Source of the DNA: Tubulanus polymorphus
Lineage: Eukaryota > Nemertea > Palaeonemertea > Tubulaniformes > Tubulanidae
Direction of reading: 5' to 3'
DNA length: 64,000 nucleotides
Assembly: GCF_964204645.1 (NCBI RefSeq)
Contig: NC_134035.1
Span: 3,176,001-3,240,000, forward strand
Of this stretch, positions 23,825 to 33,426 are shown piece by piece; positions within the stretch are counted from its first letter, which is position 1, and each line of letters opens with the position of its first letter. Below the pieces are notes generated by a model that had not been told where the DNA came from, made no database searches, and was given only the letters and a program-made list of their open reading frames with translations. Position numbers and translations under genes: made by a program.

Positions 23825-24980
23825 ATGGCGACGTCCCTGCTTCGCTCTTGGGGTCGTTTTAGACTTATCTTGGGCAGCAATATAGGACGATCGGCCGCAA
23901 CTAGACGCGTGATTCCCGCTGTTAACCCGACAAGGCTATTTAGCAAATCATGTCGTTTAGGTAAGACGGCTGACAAGTCAAGATCTGATCCGGAAAACCG
24001 GCTCGAATCGGCCGAAATGTCACCGAAAATTCAATTCAAAACAATTAAATTATATTTTCCGAAACCGCCCAACAACTAGGACCTTTTTCTCTATTCTTTT
24101 GTTGCGTGAACGTTTCTTTCCAGAGATTTTTGAGTAATGCATACAATTGGTGTATAGGCTGAACAGGATAGGCCTACCCAAACCCTCCTGCCCCAGTTCA
24201 GCGCTGCTGCAGAAGCTCAGGCGATCATAACCCTGACCCTGTCATCCACCCTGCCCTCCAGTGCCATATAATGTTTTGGTCAGTGATTTAGTCAATAATC
24301 GCTAGACCTTAACTTATGATGCCAAAGTTTATGGCTCTAATGAAAGGACAATCAGTTTGCGCCCAGCTGGGTCAGGAGGGTTTGGGTAGGCCTATCCTGT
24401 TTAGCCTATACACCAATTGCAGACCAAAAAGGTCTTAGTTGTTGGGTGTCCTCAGCGCTGTTATGAAGGATGTATTCGAAAACAAGTTTCTAATTCATTG
24501 ACCCTTTCTTCGTTTGTTTAATAGATGTAGAAGGTATAAAGTTAGTGATGCCGGCGTTATCACCGACTATGACTGAAGGAACTATAGTAAAATGGCACAA
24601 AAAAGAAGGTGAGTGGTTCGGGTTCTTCAGATGAAAAATACAATGTTACCTTGTTTCTCCCAATCGTCCGGGACATTTTGTAAACCGCGGTTAAATTTGT
24701 AATCAGTTTATTTCTATAACTGCCAGGTCTGTTACGATTAGCTTGATCATGATTTTTAAAAAAATGTACAGGTATTTCGATAGGCAATGAATGAATGAAT
24801 GATTTATTTACTTATAATATGTACAAGATTATAAACATAGTTTCTTTGGATATGATTGCATAGATAAATAGACATATATAAGAAGGACAACCCCGAGCCC
24901 TTGGAGCTGAGCCTGATAGGGGGATTGCCCTGAGAAAAAAAAAAAAAACTAAGTGATAGATACATATAAAGATAATAATG

Positions 24981-25011
<31 letters not shown>

Positions 25012-28000
25012 GGCAGGACCGTCCGGATCAACTTTTAAGGTTATAAAACTATACCTTGTTTCTACAAATCAATAAGCCGCGATTCAATTTGCAATCAGTC
25101 CATTTCTATAACTGTCGGGCCTGTGATGGTGTGAGTTTAATCACGATTCTCAAAAAATTATGTTCAGGGTCGGTCATTTATTACGTACGCATTAGGGTAG
25201 GGGGTAGGGGTCAGTGCAATAGCGTACTGCGATATTTAATGTATATGAAAAAATGGTCGATTTTGCGTACAGAGGGGGGGAGGGAGGGTTGAAAATTCGA
25301 ATTTTATGCGTACGTTATGAATCAATGATCCCACGGGATGGAATATAAAATGATACCTTTTGTCTCCTAGTCGGCCGGTTCATTTTCTAAACCGTGATTA
25401 AATCTTTAATCAGTTAATTTCTATGACTGCCGGGTCTGTTATGATTAGCTTGATCTTGATTAAAAAAAGAAAAGTAATGTGCAGGTAGATAAGCAGGACC
25501 GTCCAGGTCAACTTTTAATAATAATAATAATAATAATAATAGTAATAATAATAATAATGTCACATTTATATAGCGCTTGTTTCACTAATAATAATGTTCA
25601 CCAGCGCTTTGTATGGTAGTGGTGCTGAATTCACAGGGCATAGGCTTTGCTTTTTGAGGCTGAAAAACGATACCTCGTTGCTCCTCCAAATCGGCCAGGT
25701 CATTTTATAAGCTGCGACTAAATTTGCAATCAGTCCATTTCTATAGGCCTAACTGTCGGGTCTGTAATCGTAAGCTTGATCGTGATTTTAACAAAATTAT
25801 GTACAGGTTGGCCGGACAGGTCAACTTAACCGCTCAGCTGAAATGAGAAATAAGGTATCAATATTCTTTACCTTCCTTGGTTGAGGTGTCGGCTATTTCA
25901 GAGAAAAGCGTCGATTCGCGGTGTGATTATTTTTCAGGTGACTCGATCTCGGCCGGCGACGTTCTATGCGACGTTCAAACCGATAAAGCGGTCGTGTCGT
26001 TCGAGCTGGAAGAGGACGGAATCCTGGCGAAGATCGTACAACCGGAAAACAGTAAGGACCTGAAAATCGGAACGTTGATCGGACTGATGGTCGAAGAGGG
26101 CGACGACTGGCAAAACGTCGAGATGCCGACCGACGTCGAGCCCGACGCCGAGCAGACGGCGACCGATGCCGTGTCTAGTGATGGACCTCGTTCTGAAGCT
26201 GAGCATCAGGCTCCTGCTACTGCTCCTGCTCCTGCTCCTCGGACATCTGCTCCTAGTGCAGAAGATAGGCAGTAAGTTGTCAGAAAATTCAATATTTTCA
26301 CGGAAGAACGATAACCACACTCAAACGTGGTGAACGGATAATTAGATAAAAACCCACTATCTACAAATTAAAGAATTTAAAAACAAGAAATTTATTAATT
26401 CGAACAATCTAAAATATATAAAATACACAACATTTCGATCACACACCTGATGATGATCTCTAGGGAGAGATCAAAACATCGTGTATTTTGTATATTTTAG
26501 ATTGTTCTAAAATTTGTTGAATTCTTATAATTTGTAGATAGTGGTTTTTATCTTATCAATATTTTAATATTCTGTTCTTCTTTAGCGGATAACGACTATG
26601 ACCCAGTTGCAATTTTTGGGTTAAGTTCAAAAGACTGGACCTTAGTTATTTACATTGGTTAAAGAGCTTAAATGTACTCACACTGGTCACAGGCTGTTGG
26701 ATATGTATAGAACTAAAATCAATTTAGGTTGGTCTTAAGTTGAGAGATTGGTTATAGAACCAAAATGAGCTGAGACTGGTCTATTTGGTCATAGAACCAA
26801 AAATGAGCTTAGACTGGACTGAAGTAGAATGTTAGAATGGCTTTTATAGAAAATCTTAAATCTCGTCCTGGCCTCATAATTTCGTTCAGTGGCATGACAA
26901 AACTGCGATCTATATTTCAGCGGACATGGTATCGGTCCAGCGGTCCGTAATCTTTTAGATTTATATCACATATCTCCGAGCGAGGTGTTCGGCACCGGTC
27001 CCGGACCTCACAGTTGGATTACCAAAGGGTAAGTAGATTAACTGCATGTACGGCTACAATATCACAAACCTACGAGTCTGGCCTGACCTGGAAAACTGAG
27101 GGAGTAAGAAACATCTAGAACAAATCAGGGAAAACTCCATGGCTGAGTTTCATGGATGTGGAAGGAAAATAATGCCTGGGGACATTTTGAAATTTATCCG
27201 TTATAACCATGGTTTCTCATTGTTACTATGGTGGTTGTCACCCAGATTTAGAAGTTACCCTTAGGGTTTACTTTGATACTCAGTCTATGAAACCGGGCCC
27301 AGGAATTTGACAAATTGAAAAAAGGAACCTAGAAAACCTGGGAATTCAGATTATGCTTTTGACCATATGTATTTCTTTATCAGTACGTGATCCAATAAAA
27401 AAATGAATAAATCGTTACATTTTATACCTAGAAATTTCTCTGATTCACTCGAGGAATTTTGTGTTTTTTCACATGGAAAAGTCAGGAAAACTCAGGGAAT
27501 TTGTAAATTGGTGGTTTATGGTCATCATGCAATAGTAGTTTCTACTCATTTCAAACGAGAAACGAATGAAAAATGTTTTTCTTTCTTCGTTCGTGAAAAC
27601 AGAGACGTATTAAAATACATAAGCGAAAAGGGGCTGCAGCCAGTTTCACCGGAACAGCAACAAGTAGGCAGCGCAGTACCGCAGGCTCAGACACCACCAG
27701 CTCCCGAGCAACAACCGGCTAGAATACCGGAACGACGACCGGATCAGCAGCAGCAGCGGTTTACAGATCACGAGGTTACCTCGATGCGTCGTACGATAGC
27801 TAAACGTCTGACCGAATCTAAGGTAACTTACTTTTCGAGACGATTGTTTTTAGATTCTCACTTCGTCATCGAAACCTTGGATTAACGAACGTCCAATGAT
27901 GAGCGATCGGTATTGAGATGAGCGCAGTATAGTTCAATCACTTCGAAAGGTCTGGGGCTGGTTGCTCAAGAATTGATCGTTTTGTTTAGACGGGACTGAT

Positions 28001-30736
28001 ATCAAAGCCTGGGGCTGCAGTTGCTCAAAATTTTGTTAGAGTAAACCAGTGGATAGTTGAGAGAGTGAAAAGTTCATTATGGTATTATCTGCTGTTTATC
28101 TTTAACCAACGTTTGAGCGACTTACCCCTTGCTTATCTTGATTCGAGCTGAGTTGAACTGCACGCGAATCCAGTAAATCTCGCCTAACTCACACATAGCC
28201 GACTCTGATATCTGACTAGTTCTGACCACAACTAAATTATTTTTAGGATCCAGTTCCACAGTTCTGATTTAGATTTGAATCTAGAGTTAAAACATTGAAA
28301 ATGAACTAACTTGAACTCTGAGTTAACTCTAACTCACAACTGTGGAACCGGGCCCTTAATTCCCTATCGTTTAACTCAGACTTCTCTTACCTCGGACTGA
28401 TTTTACCGGTCCCAGTTTGTCCGAGTCAGGTGAGGTTTAGGCCTACTGTATAATCACTGAATTCACAATGAAAACTGTTCTCTTTCAATATTCGAAGTAA
28501 CTTTTCATCTTTTACCTACAGACGACGATTCCACATTCGAATTCGACGATCGACTGTAAAATGGACGCCGTCATCGAATTACGCAACCAATTCAAAGCCA
28601 AAGGAACGAAAGTGTCGGTGAACGATTTCATCATCAAAGCCGCGGCCGTCGCGTTAAAGGTAAATTCAATGGATTTGAAGAATGTGATGAGGGAGGACAT
28701 TCCAAAGTTTTCATACGTAATGAAAATGATAATTTTGTGTAAATGGCTTAAATAGGCCCTCAGAAGAATTTCCTTCGATTCGGAATGGAAATTATTTGAC
28801 CTTACTCGAGTCATTCAAACTCTTTCCATTTTAATAATATGTGTTATAGGCCTCAATTTCATTACCGGAAGTGTTTATCAGTTTTCACGACCTGTCAATT
28901 ACAATCCAATGAAAGTCTGTCGCTTCAAATATTCGTTAAGGCATTTTCTCGAAGATTATGCGCTCACTTACCTTTTCCAAGATATGCCGATAACAACAAT
29001 GTGTAAAGATTATTTTCAAATAGCGATTGGGAAAATGTTAAACTTTTAGGTTAGACTTGATCATTCTCTTTGGACACCTCTTTGCTCTGGTTTTGTAGAC
29101 GTATCCGGAAGTGAACGCCATCTGGAACGTCGACGGCCCTCGATTGTTGAACGACGTTGATGTCTGCGTCGCCGTAGCGACCGATAGCGGTTTAATAACG
29201 CCGATCGTGAAAAACGCCGACAAACTCGGAATCAGCGCTATATCGGAATCAGTAAAGGTAGGATTGATTGGTAGTACCGGGGCTGGTTCCATAGTCATGG
29301 CTTATATTTAGGTTTAAGTCTAAGCTCATTTTAGCTCTTATAGCTCTAATAGCCAATGTAACAACTAAAGACCAATCTAAGAACATCTTTAAGGTGATTT
29401 AATCGTATTATGATTACAGGATTTGGCCACTCGAGCGCGCGACGGAAAACTTCAGCCTCACGAATTCCAAGGCGGATCTTTTACGTGAGTTGATTATTGC
29501 AAATCTTACATCGAAGTATTGCGGTCATTCAGGACTGATCTTGAAATTGATTTGGTTTACAAAAAATCAGAATAGATATGTTAGAAAAAATATGATGCTG
29601 TAGGACCCTGTATATCCAGGAATGACTGATCTGTAAGGACCCTGTATATCCAGGAATGACTGATCTGTAAGGACCCTGTATATCCAGGAATGACTGATCT
29701 GTAGGGACCCTGTATATCCAGGAATGACTGATCTGTAGGGACCCTGTATATCCAGGAATGACTGATCTGTAAGGACCCTGTATATCCAGGAATGACTGAT
29801 CTGTAGGGATCCTGTATATCCAGGAATGACTGCTCTGTAGGGATCCTGTATATCCAGGAATGACTGATCTGTAGGGATCCTGTATATCCAGGAATGACTG
29901 ATCTGTAGGGATCCTGTATATTCAGGAATGACTGCTCTGTAGGGACCCTGTATATCCAGGAATGACTGCTCTGTAGGGATCCTGTATATCCAGGAATGAC
30001 TGATCTGTAGGGATCCTGTATATCCAGGAATGACTGATCTGTAGGGATCCTGTATATCCAGGAATGACTGCTCTGTAGGGACCCTGTATATCCAGGAATG
30101 ACTGATCTGTAAGGACCCTGTATATCCAGGAATGACTGATCTGTAGGGACCCTGTATATCCAGGAATGACTGCTCTGTAGGGACCCTGTATATCCAGGAA
30201 TGACTGATCTGTAGGGATCCTGTATATCCAGGAATGACTGATCTGTAGGGATCCTGTATATCCAGGAATGACTGATCTGTAGGGACCCTGTATATCCAGG
30301 AATGACTGCTCTGTAGGGACCCTGTATATCCAGGAATGACTGCTCTGTAGGGACCCTGTATATCCAGGAATGACTGATCTGTAGGGACCCTGTATATCCA
30401 GGAATGACTGATCTGTTGCGACCCTGTCTCAGAAAATTTGTTCTATTTTACAGAATATCGAATCTAGGAATGTTCGGTATAACGCAATTCTCCGCCGTCA
30501 TAAACCCGCCTCAGGCGTGTATACTAGCGATCGGAGCTTCGCGATTCCGATTGGATTCCGACTCGGAACGGCACACGACGATGTCGGTGACGCTGTCGTC
30601 GGACGTGCGCGTCGTCGATGACGCGACGGCCGCTCGGTTCCTAGCCGCGTTCCGCACAGCGTTGGAGGATCCGTTGTTGATGCTCGTCGAGAGGATACCG
30701 CGCGGAAATTCGGACGATCAGATGTCTGCGTTTTAG
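23825..30736 (+). CDS. PDHX: Pyruvate dehydrogenase protein X component (E3-binding protein), mitochondrial
   Basis: Structural subunit that anchors dihydrolipoamide dehydrogenase (E3) to the E2 core of the mitochondrial pyruvate dehydrogenase complex. Nine exons: 23825-23960, 24525-24608, 25938-26271, 26921-27028, 27603-27822, 28522-28659, 29099-29257, 29420-29484, 30454-30736; 1527 bp, 508 aa, all phases consistent. Order of parts: Arg/Ser-rich mitochondrial leader ([12 protein letters not shown]); one lipoyl domain ([13 protein letters not shown], lipoyl Lys in [11 protein letters not shown]); a Pro/Ala linker; the peripheral subunit-binding domain ([19 protein letters not shown]); the inner-core domain from [17 protein letters not shown]. 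At the usual acyltransferase site DHRxxDG it reads DVRVVDD, so the catalytic His is missing. That, with a single lipoyl domain, separates PDHX from the catalytic E2 (DLAT). Starts head-to-head with NCAPD3. AATAAA lies at 30890-30895. Confidence 0.95.
24144..24419. mobile_element. MITE with 47-bp terminal inverted repeats in PDHX intron 1
   Basis: 24144-24190 and 24373-24419 are exact inverse copies except for one base (CAATTGGTGTATAGGCT at each end, CAGGAGGGTTTGGGTAGG inside). The spacer is about 180 bp with no coding frame. A young non-autonomous DNA transposon is inferred. Confidence 0.85.
24640..25830 (+). repeat. Four diverged copies of an approximately 130-bp unit in PDHX intron 2
   Basis: Copies at about 24645-24775, 25050-25170, 25350-25485 and 25670-25812 share 'ataccttgtttct', 'tttgcaatcagt.catttctataactg', 'cgggtctgt.a' and 'gatcatgattttt'. 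Spacers contain (AAT)n runs (24971-25011, 25516-25559), a CAGGACCGTCCGGATCAACTT motif seen twice, and a retroposon-like fragment (24800-24945) ending in a poly-A run. Confidence 0.65.
26344..26552. mobile_element. Foldback MITE in PDHX intron 3
   Basis: About 210 bp. Arms of about 85 bp start AGATAAAAACC and end GGTTTTTATCT; both arms share ACTATCTACAAATT, GAACAATCTAAAATAT and AAAATACAC. A loop with TGATGATGATCTCTAGGG separates them. Confidence 0.75.
26620..26880. repeat. Diverged 'agaaccaaaatgagc' repeat in PDHX intron 3
   Basis: Three to four units of the same 45-55-bp family as 4430-4645 and 31190-31840, opening with GACCCAGTTGCAATTTTTGG. Confidence 0.5.
27141..27300. repeat. MITE, GGGCCCGGTTTCATAGACTG family, inverted copy in PDHX intron 4
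   Basis: 160 bp ending ACTCAGTCTATGAAACCGGGCCC on the plus strand; an inverse-orientation relative of 20708-20877 with the same CATTGTTACTATGGTGGTTG core. Confidence 0.7.
28008..28355. repeat. Two palindromic MITEs in PDHX intron 5
   Basis: 28008-28128 is a diverged GGGCCAGTTGCTCA palindrome. 28246-28355 is a GGATCCAGTTCCACAGTT palindrome ending AACTGTGGAACCGGGCCC. Both families also occur together at 11971-12386. Confidence 0.7.
29598..30426 (+). repeat. 34-bp minisatellite filling most of PDHX intron 8
   Basis: About 24 head-to-tail copies of a 34-bp unit with GGACCCTGTATATCCAGG and AATGACTGATCTGTA. Copies differ mainly at two sites (GAT/GCT and GGACC/GGATCC). The array takes up about 830 of the 969 bases of intron 8 and ends 27 bases before the exon 9 acceptor. 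Confidence 0.95.
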
Positions 30737-30889
30737 ACATTTTATAGCGCGGATCTAATACGATGTGGTACCGACGTGAACCACCAGATGGGGTGACTGA
30801 CGGTCAGTCAGTAGTGTAGCGAGTTTGTTTTCGAACGACTTTGAACTGGAATATCAAACGAACTCGAAAATGGGTATCAAATTGACTTC

Positions 30890-30895
30890 AATAAA
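30890..30895 (+). terminator. Polyadenylation signal AATAAA of PDHX
   Basis: Canonical AATAAA about 150 bases after the PDHX stop codon, followed by a T-rich stretch. Suggests a short 3' UTR. Confidence 0.55.
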
Positions 30896-31171
30896 AGCGA
30901 GATTTTGACTTTTCTGCTCGGCTGTTTCGGATTTACACCGAAACAGAATTGATTTGATTGCAGAGAAAAGTTCGTTCATCGATTTTAATCATTTTAATCA
31001 AAATGTAGATGAAAAGATGTGTAAGAGACCGAGTTAATACTCTAGCCAAACCTGGTGGATCATTGAGGGGTCCTCACTTGCCATAGAAACCCGTGTGCCA
31101 GTACCCCATTGCTTGTTGTTGTATGTACGATATATTTTTTGGAAAAATTGTGCTTTTTGTGCTAAAAATTA

Positions 31172-31866
31172 TGGCTCAGTTGCTCAGTCATGACTAAGGT
31201 AAGTCCAATGATTTTAACTTGTTCGATTAGCTATAGAACCAAGATATCTTGGACTGGTCTTAACTTGTTAGATAAGCAGAACTAAGATTCTCTTGGACTG
31301 ATCTTAACTTGTTAGATAAGCTATAGAACTAAGATTCTCTTGGACTGATCTTAACTTGTTAGATAAGCTATAGAACTAAGATTCTTTTGGACTGGTCTTA
31401 ACATGTTAGATAAGCAGAACTAAGATTCTCTTGGACTGATCTTAACTTGTTAGATTAGCTATAGAACTAAGATTCTTTTGGACTGGTCTGAACTTGTTAG
31501 ATTAGCTTCCGGGTATAGATTAGATAGATAAGCTATATAATTAAGATGCTCTTAGACTGATCTTAACTTGTTAGATTAGCTATAGAACTAAGATTCTCTT
31601 GGACTGATCTTAACTTGTTAGATTAGTTATAGAACTAAGATTCTTTTGGACTGGTCTGAACTTGTTAGATTAGCTTCCGGGTATAGATTAGATAGATAAG
31701 CTATATAATTAAGATGCTCTTAGACTGATCTTAACTTGTTAGATTAGCTATAGAACTAAGATTCTCTTGGACTGGTCTTAACTTGTTAGATTAGCTATAG
31801 AACTAAGATTCTCTTGGACTGGTCTCTCTTAAGTAAATGTAAGTCATGACTGTGCGACTGGCCGTA
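31172..31866. repeat. 47-bp tandem array with inverted ends, between PDHX and STRAD
   Basis: About 13 units of a 47-bp repeat around GTTAGATTAGCTATAGAAC and AAGATTCTCTTGGACTG. A longer variant (TTCCGGGTATAGATTAG) recurs 166 bp apart (about 31505 and 31671), showing higher-order duplication. The outer ends are inversely related (TTGCTCAGTCATGACT and AGTCATGACTGTGCGACTGG), so the array appears to sit inside a foldback element. Confidence 0.75.
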
Positions 31867-32224
31867 AGAGGATGAATGGTGCAGTCAGATGAAGTATGAA
31901 TATTGTATCGGTATTTGATGCTGTAATCTAATTTATAATTAATTAGTATAATATTCAGTCTGTAGTCACAGTGTCGAATAGCTGTTTTAGATTGATTTTG
32001 TTACGAGATATGAAATAATAAATGAATTGTTAGTTGAAACTTTAAAAAGTTTATTCTGTTACTATTTTGAGCGAGATTGCTGACAGACTGATGTAATTCT
32101 ATTTCATATGAAGGCTCACATCACACTCATTTTGATGCTACAACTTTGGCCAAGCCCCTGTTCTACATAGGTGAGTTAAATTCTATGTAAGGGTTCAAGT
32201 GGATTTCGTCAAGTGCGGCCTGGT

Positions 32225-32346
32225 ATCCGAGTCGACCCCTAGATAACCGGTGGATAAATACCATACCAACAATGGACTTTTGATGGTCACCATTTCAACT
32301 ATCCTCTGGTTTGCTCTAACCAACTTATGAGCAACTAACTGGCCCT
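32225..32346. repeat. Palindromic MITE between PDHX and STRAD
   Basis: Diverged member of the GGGCCAGTTGCTCA family: ACCGGTGGATAAATACCAT left, CTAACCAACTTATGAGCAAC right, ending TGGCCC. Confidence 0.6.
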
Positions 32347-33426
32347 TCGTATTTATAGTTCATTTCCAATGATTAACTTCTCAAGTGCGCAAGGATGTGA
32401 GGCTGGGTCCTGGCTGCAGATTGTACCTGTCAACCAATATTTACTCGGAACTGGTTCCAGAGTAACACTGATATAAACGTCACATCTTTTCAATATGTGG
32501 CGCTAGTGATCCTAAGGTAAAACTGCAGTAGATTCACCTTTTGACAGTTCGGCTATTTAAGGGCGATGGCTTGATTTTTGTTGGGACATAACCATTTGAG
32601 AGACCTAAACCAGTAGCTTCGAGTCCAGGAATCATGTACCTGGAACCAGGTCCATTACAGTACTACAAAGTTGTAACCAACAAAACAGACAACCTAGAGA
32701 TTGGTAAAGCCTCGAATTGAAGAATCGAAAAATAGATATTTCATTCAAAACATCTGGTTTATTTATTACAATTAATATCAATAAAGCACTATAATTAACA
32801 TTCGAAATAGATTACCTTCGAATAATACAACATCAATGAATTTATAAGAAGTCAAATTTTAATGACAGTAATTCAAGGGAACTTGTTTACAGTATATGTA
32901 CAGTAGACACCACTCCCCCCCCACATTTTGACACAAGTTTAATCTACATTTTGATCCAACTCAGATATCGATGGTCCACCTACACCAGTACATAAATGTA
33001 TGTACGATATGATGTATAATCCAGATTTCTCAAATCAAATTAATTTCCACCGACCCAAGCAATCTCTATGTACTTCGTAGATGGCCCCTTATATCTCGCG
33101 GCACTGATAAATCCTTCTCTGATGCAAGCAAATTCCGGGGCTAGTCTTCTCGGGCAATTTACAGGGGTGGCTTTTATCCCTGTTAAATTTCCTTTAAAAC
33201 CCCTCGACTGGAGACCACTGCGGAATGAAACTGATATACAAGGGCGGATCTAGGATTCTATGAAGGGGTGGACCTAAAAATTGGAATAGGGGCACTTTAT
33301 TTGAAAAGGGGAGATTTGGCAATGCGATGGCTGCAAGAAGGTGGCCTTCCCACAGGAAAAACAGGAGCTTCTCTCCACCCGGTCCACCCCCTCCACTAAA
33401 TCCACCGATGATCTAAGAATCTGGTT
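32347..33426. other. 3' flank of STRAD-like gene, no gene seen
   Basis: AT-rich with no recognisable coding exon. It probably includes the STRAD 3' UTR. 33235-33300 (GGGCGGATCTAGGATTCTATG) looks like the end of an unidentified dispersed element whose inverse-like end (CTAGATCCGCCCCTGG) is at 56720-56740. Confidence 0.4.
32757..32767 (-). terminator. Possible polyadenylation signal (AATAAATAAA) of the STRAD-like gene
   Basis: Read on the minus strand, overlapping AATAAA hexamers occur about 660 bases after the STRAD stop. The tail-to-tail PDHX gene ends well before this point. Assignment is by position only; a closer hexamer at 33296-33301 lies in repeat-like sequence. Confidence 0.3.

Noticed and set aside
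29598-30426. CRISPR-like array of regularly spaced repeats
   Set aside because: The 34-bp units are contiguous without unique spacers and lie in a eukaryotic intron; it is a minisatellite.
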